Of a stretch of DNA of 64,000 nt, positions 40,849 through 49,533 are shown piece by piece. How positions within the stretch are numbered: position 1 is the stretch's first letter; every line of letters begins with the position of its first letter. Made by a program: the position numbers and the translations under genes. Origin of the DNA: Candidatus Poribacteria bacterium (GTDB lineage Bacteria > Poribacteria > WGA-4E > WGA-3G); the NCBI GenBank assembly GCA_022827185.1, contig JAJDTM010000017.1, forward strand, positions 1 to 64,000, given 5' to 3'. Below the pieces are notes generated by a model. That model had not been told where the DNA came from. It was given only the letters and a program-made list of their open reading frames with translations, and made no database searches.

Positions 40849-42405
40849 ATGGACAAACAGGATAAACGTTACGCGCTCGGTTTAACATTCCTTTTTCTTC
40901 TGGTTGGTGCGTTTACTGCGAGCCATCATGAGATGTGGCGAGATGAAATTCAGGCGTGGCTTCTGGCACGAGATAGCACCTCAGTCTTTAATCTCTTCGC
41001 GAATCTCAAATATGAGGGGCATCCCGGTTTATGGCATCTCTGCCTAATGCCGATCAGTCGTATTACGCATTCCTCTGTCGTGATGCAGATGTTCCATCTC
41101 CTGATTACAGGTGTTACGGTTTACCTTTTCGTTCGCTACGCGCCTTTCAACTGGTTCCAGAAACTACTTTTCTGTTTTGGCTACTTCGTTCTCTATGAAT
41201 ACGCGATTGTCGCCCGAAACTATGCCCTTGGACTGCTACTGATAACTGTCTTTTGTGTGCTTTTCAAGGAACGTTACAAACGGTTTATCTGGGTCGGTTG
41301 TGTGCTATTTCTCCTTGCACATACGAGTGTCCATGCGTTGATCGTCACCATAGCGATAGGTATTGTACTCTGTTGTGAATATGTCTTTGGTGGTCGGTTT
41401 CTTAGACCTCTAAATCAAGAGATTGAGGCTGTCGAAGATAAAAGACCTATCTGGATTGGGTTCGCACTTATTGGTGTCGGTATTATTACAGCGGTTTTGC
41501 AACTCAATCCACCGTCAGATACAGGTTTTGCTGTTGCATGGCATTTTAACTATGATGCGAACCGTGCGAACAATATTGTCAAACTGATTTCTCGCGCGTA
41601 TCTGCCAATCCCAAGACCTGTGCGCGGTTTTTGGGGGTCAAATCTACTCACGACCTATTCTCTCTTCCAAACGATTCAAATTCTGCTCTGTTATTTCCTT
41701 ATACTTTTGAGTACACTCTTATTTCTGAAACGACCTACTGCGCTGCTGACCTATCTCATTTCGACGTTTGGACTCCTGACGTTTTTCTATATCAAATATC
41801 ACGGCAGTATTCGGCATCACGGTTTCTTGTTCCTTGCGTTTCTGATGTGTTGTTGGATTTACCGGGACTCTCCAGCAATAAGTCTCGGTGAGACTGCGCA
41901 AGCGGATAAGGATTCTGCGATAGATCGGGTTTTAAATAGAGCAGGGACAGTGCTTGTAACGTTATTACTTATCTGCCATGCGATCGGTGGTATTATAGCC
42001 GTCAGCATGGAGCATCGCCATGTTTTCTCTTACGGCAAACTGACAGCCGAATATATTAAGTCGCAAGGTATGCAAGACTTCCCGATGGTTGGGAATAAGG
42101 ATTCTGCTGTAAGTACTGTCGTCGGATACCTACAGGAACCGCGGCAAATTTACTATCCACGTAGCGGTCGTTTCGGTTCCTTTGTCAGATGGGACAAAAC
42201 ACGCACCCCTTCAATTTCAAAAAGGCGTGTCATTGAAGCGGCGAAAGTGCTAAGCAGTGAGAAGTCTCAAGACGTGTTAATAATCTTGAACGGTTCGTTG
42301 AGTGCTAACCAAATAGAGCAGTATAACCTCTCGTTTTTAGTTAAATTTACCGGGTCAGTCGTCAGCGACGAAGGTTTCCATCTCTATCTAATACCCGCAC
42401 CGTGA
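40849..42405 (+). CDS. GT-C-type multi-spanning membrane glycosyltransferase-like protein, copy 2
   Basis: A 518-residue tandem duplicate of 39264-40820, with nearly identical first 150 residues and more divergence in the terminal soluble domain (for example NKDSAVSTVVGYLQEPRQIY against the copy-1 form). It keeps HHEMWRDEIQAWLLAR. The same leader AACGATGGACAAACAGGA precedes both copies. Equal length and even divergence suggest that both are functional. The pair could have different donor or acceptor preference. Confidence 0.75.
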   Translation: MDKQDKRYALGLTFLFLLVGAFTASHHEMWRDEIQAWLLARDSTSVFNLFANLKYEGHPGLWHLCLMPISRITHSSVVMQMFHLLITGVTVYLFVRYAPFNWFQKLLFCFGYFVLYEYAIVARNYALGLLLITVFCVLFKERYKRFIWVGCVLFLLAHTSVHALIVTIAIGIVLCCEYVFGGRFLRPLNQEIEAVEDKRPIWIGFALIGVGIITAVLQLNPPSDTGFAVAWHFNYDANRANNIVKLISRAYLPIPRPVRGFWGSNLLTTYSLFQTIQILLCYFLILLSTLLFLKRPTALLTYLISTFGLLTFFYIKYHGSIRHHGFLFLAFLMCCWIYRDSPAISLGETAQADKDSAIDRVLNRAGTVLVTLLLICHAIGGIIAVSMEHRHVFSYGKLTAEYIKSQGMQDFPMVGNKDSAVSTVVGYLQEPRQIYYPRSGRFGSFVRWDKTRTPSISKRRVIEAAKVLSSEKSQDVLIILNGSLSANQIEQYNLSFLVKFTGSVVSDEGFHLYLIPAP

Positions 42406-42482
42406 CACAGCCCCTCTTCTGTAGGAGCGATCACCCGGTCGTGACTTCTTTCCATTGGAACAGTCTGGCTTTTCCTTTTTTC

Positions 42483-42511
42483 TTGACAGAATTTGCATGA
42501 AGTGATACTAT
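42483..42511 (+). promoter_or_regulatory. Promoter for def
   Basis: TTGACA (42483-42488), a 17-base spacer and TACTAT (42506-42511), about 41 bases before the ATG. Confidence 0.75.
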
Positions 42512-42551
42512 ATTAAAGGTTATTTCCAAAAATGGGAGAAATTCGTGATAC

Positions 42552-43151
42552 ATGCCAAAACGGAGAAGAAAGCCTAAAAACACACCAGCCTCGGACGTGG
42601 GCGGCGAAGATGATGTCGTGCTGCGTGAGACAGTACCTTTGCAACTACGCTATTATGGCGACGCTGTTCTTCGTAAGAGAGCCGAAGCAGTTTTAGAGGT
42701 CACGGAGGCAGAATACCTGCTTGCTGAACAGATGTTAGAGACGCTGTATGCTACGGGCAACGGTATCGGGCTTGCTGCAACACAAGTCGGTATTTTGAAG
42801 AGACTCATCATCGTTGATATAGGCGAAGAGGACGATGAAACTTATGAACCTTTGGTGCTGTTTAATCCGGAACTTATGGGTTTTGACGGAGAAATCGTTG
42901 CTGAGGAAGGATGCCTGAGTATTCCGGATGTGACGGCGGAGGTAAAACGTCCAGAGATAATCGTTGTTGAGGGGATTAATGTCCAGAACGAAGCCGTCCG
43001 TATTGAAGCCGATGGTTTGTTAGCACGTGTGCTGCAACACGAGATAGACCATCTCAACGGCGTGCTTTTTATTGACCGGATCAGCGGATTAAAACGACAA
43101 TTGCTGAAAGAGGAATTGCTAAAGATACAACAAGCCGAGCGACCTTATTAA
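42552..43151 (+). CDS. def: Peptide deformylase
   Basis: This 199-residue enzyme removes the formyl group from the N-terminal methionine of new proteins. All three family motifs are present: GIGLAATQVG (about 72-81), EEGCLSIP (about 120, metal Cys) and QHEIDHLNG (about 161, two metal His and the catalytic Glu). The N-terminal 28 residues (MPKRRRKPKNTPASDVGG) are a basic extension not usual in the family. The core length is normal. It has its own promoter. GGGAGA lies upstream of the ATG at somewhat long spacing. larE follows after a repeat-rich gap. Confidence 0.93.
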   Translation: MPKRRRKPKNTPASDVGGEDDVVLRETVPLQLRYYGDAVLRKRAEAVLEVTEAEYLLAEQMLETLYATGNGIGLAATQVGILKRLIIVDIGEEDDETYEPLVLFNPELMGFDGEIVAEEGCLSIPDVTAEVKRPEIIVVEGINVQNEAVRIEADGLLARVLQHEIDHLNGVLFIDRISGLKRQLLKEELLKIQQAERPY

Positions 43152-43197
43152 TATCAGGACGGACGCATTTTTCTATGATAACCTATGTATTACGCAC

Positions 43198-43226
43198 TGC
43201 TGGCGGGGTTTGAAACCCCGTCAGCA
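43198..43226. repeat. Palindromic intergenic repeat
   Basis: An inverted repeat of about 13 bp (TGCTGGCGGGGTT / AACCCCGTCAGCA, one wobble) with loop TGA. There is no T-run, so it is unlikely to be a strong terminator. It is of the same style as the stem at 32018-32044. After it, GTAAGTCCTAA (43238-43248) resembles the arm of the MITE-like element at 49532-49637. Confidence 0.65.
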
Positions 43227-43280
43227 AGTGGGGCTGTGTAAGTCCTAAATATATTGAAATCTGCGCGTTATATGCGGAGG

Positions 43281-43313
43281 CTTTTTCGGCGTAACTTGTC
43301 CGCCGAAACTTGC
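43281..43313. repeat. 33-bp dispersed repeat, copy 1 (before larE)
   Basis: Contains the arms TTTCGGC and GCCGAAA around TAACTTGTCC. The reverse complement matches 47503-47535 with one difference in the variable base. It ends 12 bases before the larE ATG, so it forms most of the larE leader. Confidence 0.8.
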
Positions 43314-43324
43314 GATTCAGAAGT

Positions 43325-44158
43325 ATGTTAAAACAGAAACTTGAACCTACCCTACAGACGAAACTTGACCAACTCTATACGTGCTTGCACGATTATGAAA
43401 AGGTCATCGTCGCTTTTTCTGGCGGTGTTGATAGCACGTTCCTCGCAGAAGCGGCACAGCACGCATTAGGCGATAATGCGCTTGCGGTCACTGCCATCTC
43501 CGATTCTTATCCGATCCGAGAGATGCGAGCGGCACAAGATATCGCCAAACAGATCGGGATCCGATTTGAGACGGTTCACACGCAAGAATTAGACCTTGAG
43601 GGTTACGCGAGCAACCCGACGAACCGGTGCTTTTTCTGTAAGACGGAGTTGTTCGATAAGCTGCGTCCGATCGCTGACAAATATGACGTAGGCACGATTG
43701 TCTACGGCGCGATCCCGGACGATGTCGGTGATCATCGCCCTGGTATGGATGCCGCGAAGCAGATGGGTATCCAAGCACCTTTGATTGATGTCAACTTGAC
43801 GAAGGCAGAAATTCGCGCGATTTCAAAGGCATGGGAGCTTCCGACTTGGGATAAACCGGCTTTTGCTTGCCTCTCCTCACGGTTTCCTTACGGTATGCGG
43901 ATTACCCGTGAGTTACTACGGCAGGTGGATGCTGCTGAGCAATTTCTTTACGATTTAGGGATTCGGCAATTCCGGGTCCGGCACCACGGCGAGCTCGCTC
44001 GGATTGAGTTGGAGGCACAGGAAATTTCGAGATTGCTTTCTAAATCTGTGCGAAACGACATCAGTACACACTTTAAAACACTCGGATATATGCACGTCAC
44101 ACTTGACCTGCAGGGGTATCGTTCTGGGAGCCTAAATGAGGGGGTTATGGTTTCCTGA
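43325..44158 (+). CDS. larE: ATP-dependent sacrificial sulfur transferase LarE-like
   Basis: This 277-residue PP-loop ATPase has KVIVAFSGGVDSTFLAEAA (about 26-44), and the sacrificial Cys lies in NRCFFCK. VYGAIPDDVGDHRPGMDAA and PAFACLSSRFPYG are LarE signatures. LarE sulfurates the nickel-pincer cofactor made by LarB; no larB or larC is in the window, so the cofactor pathway must be completed elsewhere or this is a LarE-like paralogue. I chose the ATG at 43325; the TTG at 43310 lies inside the dispersed repeat. Regulation is not apparent. Confidence 0.85.
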   Translation: MLKQKLEPTLQTKLDQLYTCLHDYEKVIVAFSGGVDSTFLAEAAQHALGDNALAVTAISDSYPIREMRAAQDIAKQIGIRFETVHTQELDLEGYASNPTNRCFFCKTELFDKLRPIADKYDVGTIVYGAIPDDVGDHRPGMDAAKQMGIQAPLIDVNLTKAEIRAISKAWELPTWDKPAFACLSSRFPYGMRITRELLRQVDAAEQFLYDLGIRQFRVRHHGELARIELEAQEISRLLSKSVRNDISTHFKTLGYMHVTLDLQGYRSGSLNEGVMVS

Positions 44159-44196
44159 TATGGGTAACCTGTGAACTTTGAATAGGAGGTGCAGAG

Positions 44197-44529
44197 ATGT
44201 TTGATCTAAAAGGTGTTATAGAAGTCATCGCGGCATACCCAGTCCATATAATGAGTTTTGTCGGGTGTATTTTACTTCTTGGACTTGTCCTGCCGAGACG
44301 TAAAAAACGATACAATCAGTCTTTGATTTCAAATGAGCCTCTTGTTGAAAAAAGAGTGTTAACACAAGACGAAAAGGAACATCTTACTGGAAAAATTCAG
44401 AGTGCTGGAATTGCTAACCTCAAGAAAAGTTTTGCAGGCAAAGCGAATCCAGTCTACACAACCTTAGCCATGATCGGTATGGTTCTACTCTTTTTCCTAT
44501 GGGTTATTTGGGTATTACCTGGATTGTAA
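44197..44529 (+). CDS. Small two-helix membrane protein, paralogue 1
   Basis: This 110-residue protein has two transmembrane helices (about 13-33 and 86-107). Between them lies a cytoplasmic segment with VLTQDEKEHLTGKIQSAGI and NLKKSFAGKA. The next gene carries a matching segment (LTQHEKRALAQKIQETRTG, NLKKSFAGA), so the pair is a tandem duplication. GGAGGTG precedes the ATG. No family is recognised; the conserved motif LTQ-x-EK-x8-KIQ...NLKKSFAG is worth searching. Confidence 0.6.
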   Translation: MFDLKGVIEVIAAYPVHIMSFVGCILLLGLVLPRRKKRYNQSLISNEPLVEKRVLTQDEKEHLTGKIQSAGIANLKKSFAGKANPVYTTLAMIGMVLLFFLWVIWVLPGL

Positions 44530-44555
44530 AAGAATCATCATAGCGGCATAGCGTA

Positions 44556-44960
44556 ATGAAAACTATTTGTGAGATTTTTATCAGCAGCGATGCTTCATAC
44601 GCCAGACCGAGTCGCCTCGATCCACCGTCCCTCCCTTATACAGATATACTCATTGGCGTACTTGTTTTGATAGGAGCTGTCGGTTTTGTCGTTCTATTTC
44701 GGTTTTTGTACAGGAAATGGAAAAGCCAACGTTATAATCATATACCTTCAGGATCAACAGCTTCTCTGAAGAAGAACTTGACACAACATGAAAAACGAGC
44801 ACTTGCGCAAAAGATTCAGGAGACCCGAACGGGTAATCTCAAGAAAAGTTTCGCAGGCGCAGATAGTTCCAAGGGTATGATATTTGCTACAATTGGATTG
44901 ATTCTGATAGTTTTACTCTGGCTTCTGCATGCTATATCGCAAAGATTTGATCCATACTAA
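44556..44960 (+). CDS. Small two-helix membrane protein, paralogue 2
   Basis: This 134-residue protein has a short pre-sequence (MKTICEIFISSDASY), a helix at about 28-50 and a second at about 107-127. The cytoplasmic motif is shared with the gene upstream. Its N-terminal stretch (DASYARPSRLDPPSLPY) is not found in the paralogue. The start may instead be internal. It lies 26 bases after the first and 24 bases before glcF. Confidence 0.55.
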   Translation: MKTICEIFISSDASYARPSRLDPPSLPYTDILIGVLVLIGAVGFVVLFRFLYRKWKSQRYNHIPSGSTASLKKNLTQHEKRALAQKIQETRTGNLKKSFAGADSSKGMIFATIGLILIVLLWLLHAISQRFDPY

Positions 44961-44984
44961 AGTGCCCGTAAAATAAAGTTAACT

Positions 44985-46319
44985 ATGTCCAACCAACAAA
45001 CACAACAACTTATTGGCGTAGACTCCTTCAGTTGGAAGAAGTGGGACGCTTGTACGCACTGCGGACTTTGCTTACCCACCTGTCCGACGTATCGAGAATT
45101 AGGTTTAGAAACGGATTCACCACGCGGTAGGCTCTACCTCATGGGGAGTGCCTTCAAAGCGGAGGATGCCATCCCACTCAGTGAGGAATGGTCAGAATAC
45201 ATCTACCGGTGTTTAGACTGTCGTGCATGCGAAACTGCTTGTCCTTCCGGTGTCCATTTCGGAGAGCTGCTTGAACAGGCGCGTGCTATCTACGAACAGA
45301 ATGCACCGCGTTCCGCTGCTTATCGATTCTGGACGAACCTCGTCTTCAAACAAATTCTGCCTAATAAAGAACGGTTGGACCTGATTTTTGAGTTGATGTG
45401 GCTCTATCAACGACTCGGTATCCGATGGCTTGTCCAGAAAGTGGGTATCCTTAAACTAATGGGGCAGCTCGGACAGATGGAATCGTTGCTCCCGAAGATC
45501 CCACCGCCGCAATTAAAATATACAATACGGGACATTACACCCGCTGTCGGTGAAACCCGGTATCGCGTCGGATTCATACCGGGGTGCATCATGAACCAAG
45601 TCTTCACGGAGACGAATGTTGCGACGATCCGGGTCTTAGCAGAGAACGGTTGCGAAGTCGTTACACCTCGAAAGCAGACCTGTTGTGGCGCGTTACACCT
45701 TCATAACGGTGTACGAGATATTGCCTCAGCACTTGCCAAGCAGAACATTGATGCGTTTGAAGCGGAGGATTTAGACGCTGTTATCATCAATTCTGCTGGC
45801 TGTGGTGCAACGCTCAAAGAATATGAGGCACTCCTCGAAAACGATGCCGCGTACGCAGAGAAGGCGGAACGTTTCAGTCATAAAATGCGCGACATCAGCG
45901 AATTCTTAGCCGAAATTGAGATGATACCGCCGACCGGGGAAATCGAAAAGCGTGTTACATACGATGAACCGTGTCATCTCCTTCACGGGCAAAGTGTAAA
46001 GGAACAGCCGCGCAAAGTCCTCCAGTCGATACCCGGGCTTGAGTTGATTGAATTAACTGAATCCGAATGGTGCTGTGGGAGCGCGGGTATCTATAACATC
46101 ACACAACCAGAACTTTCGCAAGAGATTCTGGAACGTAAAATGGCGCATATCGCTGAAACGGACGCAGACATCGTTGCGACGGGAAATCCGGGTTGCCTGC
46201 TCCAGATTCAACTCGGCATCCAGAAACACGGTTTGCCTATGAAAGCAATGCATCCTGTTAATCTCTTAGACTATGCCTATCGCGGCATCGCCCCGGAGGC
46301 GTTTATGCCTGAGCAGTAG
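44985..46319 (+). CDS. glcF: Glycolate oxidase iron-sulfur subunit
   Basis: This 444-residue protein has two [4Fe-4S] sites of the GlcF/LldE/HdrD kind: CTHCGLCLPTCP (Cys23-33) and CLDCRACETACPSG (about 76-89), then the two CCG domains: RVGFIPGCIMNQVF, CCGALHLHNG, ENDAAYAEKAER, CHLLHGQSVKEQPRK and CCGSAGIYN. It passes electrons from a FAD subunit (GlcD) to the quinone pool. glcD and glcE are absent from the window, so this could serve another 2-hydroxyacid or CoB-CoM-like reductase partner. Length and motif order fit GlcF well. Confidence 0.88.
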   Translation: MSNQQTQQLIGVDSFSWKKWDACTHCGLCLPTCPTYRELGLETDSPRGRLYLMGSAFKAEDAIPLSEEWSEYIYRCLDCRACETACPSGVHFGELLEQARAIYEQNAPRSAAYRFWTNLVFKQILPNKERLDLIFELMWLYQRLGIRWLVQKVGILKLMGQLGQMESLLPKIPPPQLKYTIRDITPAVGETRYRVGFIPGCIMNQVFTETNVATIRVLAENGCEVVTPRKQTCCGALHLHNGVRDIASALAKQNIDAFEAEDLDAVIINSAGCGATLKEYEALLENDAAYAEKAERFSHKMRDISEFLAEIEMIPPTGEIEKRVTYDEPCHLLHGQSVKEQPRKVLQSIPGLELIELTESEWCCGSAGIYNITQPELSQEILERKMAHIAETDADIVATGNPGCLLQIQLGIQKHGLPMKAMHPVNLLDYAYRGIAPEAFMPEQ

Positions 46320-46479
46320 TTCAAAAAGTATTCTATGTGAAAGAACGCCAATATAAGTTGTTTTGTGTTAAAATTAGCCGCGAAAACGTAGCCTGCAACA
46401 ACGGCGCGGGCGGATATACGGAAGAGACGCTTCAAACTTCAAATTTACCTGACCGAACTGCAAAGTAATTTAACAAAGA

Positions 46480-47064
46480 ATGTTTTTATCAGATAGAGAT
46501 ATTATCGAGTACATAAACAAGGGGAAAATTAGAATTTCGCCCACGCCCGACTTGGAAACACAACTGGGTAGTTGCTCCATTGACTTCAGGTTGAGCAATA
46601 CCTTTCGTGTGTTTGAGCATAGCAAGTATCCGTATATTGATTTGGCGGCAGAGATTGATACCGATGACTTGATGCGGCGGGTTGATGTCCCTGATGGTGA
46701 TGCCTTCACGATGCAACCGGGTGAGTTTGTCTTAGCAGCAACACAGGAAAAGCTTGAGCTGGCGGACAATGTGATGGCACGACTTGAAGGCAGAAGTAGT
46801 TTGGGGAGACTCGGCATTATTGTTCACAGTACTGCCGGACTCTTTGATCCGGGTTGGATCGGTATCCCGACCTTGGAGTTAGGAAATCTTGGTCGTATGC
46901 CGGTCAAATTATATCCCGGTATGCGAATTTGTGCGTTTACCTTTGCGCGGCTCTCTTCGCCAGCACGTGTGCCGTATCAACTCAAACCGGCGAACAAATA
47001 TGCGGGGCAGGATGGTCCTGAGACGAGTCGGTTTGCCAAAGACGTTGAGTTTTCAGAGGAGTGA
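46480..47064 (+). CDS. dcd: dCTP deaminase
   Basis: This 194-residue protein has the trimeric dUTPase/dCTP-deaminase fold: MFLSDRDIIEYINKGKIRISP at the start, then LGSCSIDFRLSNTFRVF, the catalytic ARLEGRSSLGRLGIIVHSTAG (about 100-120), and GWIGIPTLELGNLG. It makes dUTP (or dUMP, if bifunctional) from dCTP for thymidylate synthesis. The C-terminus (GPETSRFAKDVEF) is the usual nucleotide lid. The preceding gap 46320-46479 shows no clear promoter. Confidence 0.92.
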   Translation: MFLSDRDIIEYINKGKIRISPTPDLETQLGSCSIDFRLSNTFRVFEHSKYPYIDLAAEIDTDDLMRRVDVPDGDAFTMQPGEFVLAATQEKLELADNVMARLEGRSSLGRLGIIVHSTAGLFDPGWIGIPTLELGNLGRMPVKLYPGMRICAFTFARLSSPARVPYQLKPANKYAGQDGPETSRFAKDVEFSEE

Positions 47065-47100
47065 TCTCAAGTCGCGATTTTCAGTAGGTATGCGGTGCTA

Positions 47101-47117
47101 TGCGCAAAAAATGTGCA
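47101..47117. promoter_or_regulatory. NtrC-like enhancer dyad
   Basis: TGCGCA-AAAAA-TGTGCA matches the TGCACY-N5-RGTGCA dyad of NtrC sites with one mismatch in the left arm. It lies about 200 bases upstream of the sigma54-type promoter, a reasonable distance for an enhancer. Confidence 0.45.
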
Positions 47118-47297
47118 ATGCTATGCCTAATAATTTGGCAAAATCTCGCGGTTTTTAATATCGGGCGTGGAGAAAATATCGGAACAGCGGACCCTTTCAC
47201 GCCGACTTTCCATCTTTGGTCGCTGTAATTCGTGATTTTACACGAGAATTTACCTTTTTTCGTCGACGCATGCGTTCCTGTTTCCAATCACCGTTGA

Positions 47298-47315
47298 TTG
47301 GCATAAATTTTGCTT
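47298..47315 (+). promoter_or_regulatory. Sigma54-type (-24/-12) promoter for glnA
   Basis: TTGGCATAAATTTTGCTT has GG at -24 (47300-47301) and GC at -12 (47312-47313) with the required ten bases between. It fits YTGGCAYR-N4-TTGCW. Glutamine synthetase genes are classic sigma54/NtrC targets. The leader to the ATG would be about 250 bases. Confidence 0.65.
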
Positions 47316-47502
47316 ACCTATTGGGTAAGACACTCGTCAAGTGGTATGAGTTGCGCATTCAATTGACGAATCAAGGACATTTTTCTGAGTTATTGAAACG
47401 GGGTTTTAGGGAAATCATCAGGCTTTCCTGATGCGTTTCCTTGTGCCGTTTTATCAGATTATAATCTCGATCTCTGGATCGAGGAAGTTTTGTGTTTTGA
47501 TA

Positions 47503-47535
47503 GCAAGTTTCGGCTGACAAGTTACGCCGAAAAAG
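47503..47535. repeat. 33-bp dispersed repeat, copy 2 (before glnA)
   Basis: The reverse complement of the copy at 43281-43313, with one base different. It has TTTCGGC and GCCGAAA arms that form a hairpin. In both places it lies shortly before a coding start. Confidence 0.8.
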
Positions 47536-47575
47536 TTCGGCTTAGCCAGCTACGCCGAAATAGGAGGATATGTGA

Positions 47576-48991
47576 ATGACACCAAGTGAGGTGGTTGCAC
47601 TTGCAAAAGAGAATGATGTAAAGATCGTCGACCTCAAATTCATGGATCTGCCGGGTATGTGGCAACACTTTTCTATTATGGCAGAGGAGTTGACCGAAGA
47701 CCTCTTTGAAGAAGGGGCAGGTTTTGATGGCTCAAGTATCCGTGGTTTTCAGGCGATTAACGAGAGCGATATGTTGCTCTTTCCCGATCCAACAACGGCT
47801 CTCATTGACCCGGTCTGCAAGGTGCCGACACTGAGTATTACGTGTAACATCAAAGATCCGATCACGTTGGAAAATTATACGCGCGATGTCCGGCATATCG
47901 CACAGAAGGCAGAAGCGTATTTACAGTCCACAGGCATCGCAGATATAAGTTACTGGGGACCTGAGGCGGAATTCTATCTTCTCAACGATATCCGCTACGG
48001 TCAGAACCAGCATTCCGGTTTCTATTCTGTTGACTCCGTTGAGGGCAGTTGGAATTCAGGACGTGATGAGAATCCGAACCTCGGTTACAAACCGCGTTAC
48101 AAAGAAGGGTACTTCCCAGTCCCACCTTCGGATACGCTTCAAGATCTGCGTTCTGAGATCTGCCTTAAGCTCATGGAAGCGGGTGTTGATGTGGAAGTTC
48201 ACCATCACGAGGTCGGTACTGCGGGGCAAGGCGAGATTGACATCCGCTATGGTGAGTTGACCACGACTGGTGATAAGATTGCGTTGTATAAGTACATCAT
48301 CAAAAATATGGCGCGCGCGAACAACCTTGTCGCGACCTTCATGCCGAAACCGCTCTTCCAAGATAACGGTTCCGGGATGCATGTCCACCAGAGTCTCTGG
48401 AAAGACGGCAAGAATATCTTCTACGATCCACAGGGATATTCGCTGCTCAGTGAGGACGCGCTCTATTACATTGGTGGTTTGCTGGCGCATGCACGTTCGC
48501 TCTGTGCAATCATCGCCCCAACAACCAATTCTTACAAACGTTTGGTCCCAGGCTATGAAGCACCTGTGAACATCGCCTACTCGCAACGGAACCGTAGTGC
48601 GTGTGTCCGTATTCCTGTCTACTCAAAGAGTGAGAAGGCAAAACGGGTTGAATTCCGGACACCGGATCCGTCCTGTAATCCTTACCTCGCCTTCAGCGCG
48701 CTGCTCATGGCAGGGCTTGACGGAATACAGAACCGTATCCACCCGGGTGACCCGCTCGATAAAGACCTTTACGATCTCGAGCCGGAAGAACTTGCGGACA
48801 TCGAATCCACGCCAGTATCCCTCGGTGATTCCCTTGATGCCTTAGAGGAAGACCACGAATATCTCCTTAAAGGCGATGTTTTTACCCAAGATGTTTTAGA
48901 TGTCTGGATTGACTATAAACGTGAAAATGAGGTCGATGCGATCAACATGCGGCCGCATCCCTATGAATTTTTCCTCTATCACGATATTTAG
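47576..48991 (+). CDS. glnA: Glutamine synthetase type I
   Basis: This 471-residue dodecameric enzyme makes glutamine from glutamate, ammonia and ATP. Motifs: AGFDGSSIRGF (about 48-58), SYWGPEAEFYLL, HHEVGTAGQGEIDIRYG, NGSGMHVHQSLW (about 265), NSYKRLVPGYEAP (about 325) and VEFRTPDPSCNPYLAF. The adenylylation loop is present as LDKDLYDLEPEEL with the Tyr near residue 400, so it is a GSI-beta form that can be regulated by GlnE-type adenylylation. It follows a sigma54-type promoter and precedes glnB. Length and order are normal. Confidence 0.97.
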   Translation: MTPSEVVALAKENDVKIVDLKFMDLPGMWQHFSIMAEELTEDLFEEGAGFDGSSIRGFQAINESDMLLFPDPTTALIDPVCKVPTLSITCNIKDPITLENYTRDVRHIAQKAEAYLQSTGIADISYWGPEAEFYLLNDIRYGQNQHSGFYSVDSVEGSWNSGRDENPNLGYKPRYKEGYFPVPPSDTLQDLRSEICLKLMEAGVDVEVHHHEVGTAGQGEIDIRYGELTTTGDKIALYKYIIKNMARANNLVATFMPKPLFQDNGSGMHVHQSLWKDGKNIFYDPQGYSLLSEDALYYIGGLLAHARSLCAIIAPTTNSYKRLVPGYEAPVNIAYSQRNRSACVRIPVYSKSEKAKRVEFRTPDPSCNPYLAFSALLMAGLDGIQNRIHPGDPLDKDLYDLEPEELADIESTPVSLGDSLDALEEDHEYLLKGDVFTQDVLDVWIDYKRENEVDAINMRPHPYEFFLYHDI

Positions 48992-49023
48992 ATCGCGTGA
49001 ACGAGGTTCTGAAAACGGTCTGT

Positions 49024-49047
49024 AGGGCGGATTCTTGCATCCGCCCT
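49024..49047. repeat. Hairpin repeat between glnA and glnB
   Basis: AGGGCGGAT (49024-49032) pairs with ATCCGCCCT (49039-49047), a perfect 9-bp stem with a 6-base loop. There is no T-run, so it is probably not a full terminator. It could trim or stabilise the glnA message relative to glnB. It resembles the dispersed GGGCGG repeats of the genome. Confidence 0.55.
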
Positions 49048-49074
49048 TGTAAACCTTGAGGGCAAAGATTGTAA

Positions 49075-49476
<402 letters not shown>

Positions 49477-49498
49477 TTTTCTATTCTATTTCCCCGGA

Positions 49499-49533
49499 GA
49501 GGCGGGTTTCTGTACCTGCCTCTTTATTTTTTT
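49499..49533 (+). terminator. Intrinsic terminator of glnA-glnB
   Basis: GAGGCGGGT / ACCTGCCTC forms a 9-bp stem (one G-T) with loop TTCTGT and is followed by TTTATTTTTTT. It lies 22 bases after the glnB stop. The T-run overlaps the left end of the MITE-like element. Confidence 0.92.

Larger units (their letters stand above)
47065..47575. promoter_or_regulatory. 511-base upstream region of glnA
   Basis: No gene. In order it holds an NtrC-like dyad (47101-47117), an inverted repeat TCGTG-ATTTTA-CACGA (47230-47245), a sigma54-type promoter (47298-47315), a TATAAT box (47460-47465) with only a poor -35, and a 33-bp dispersed repeat (47503-47535) with a second shorter TTCGGC/GCCGAA pair after it. 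Then GGAGG leads to the glnA ATG. Confidence 0.6.

Noticed and set aside
43310..43324. TTG start of LarE five codons upstream
   Set aside because: It lies inside the dispersed repeat and lacks a ribosome site; the ATG at 43325 is preferred.
47437..47465. Sigma70 promoter of glnA using TATAAT at 47460
   Set aside because: No -35 box at 16-18 bases; noted only as a possible second promoter.
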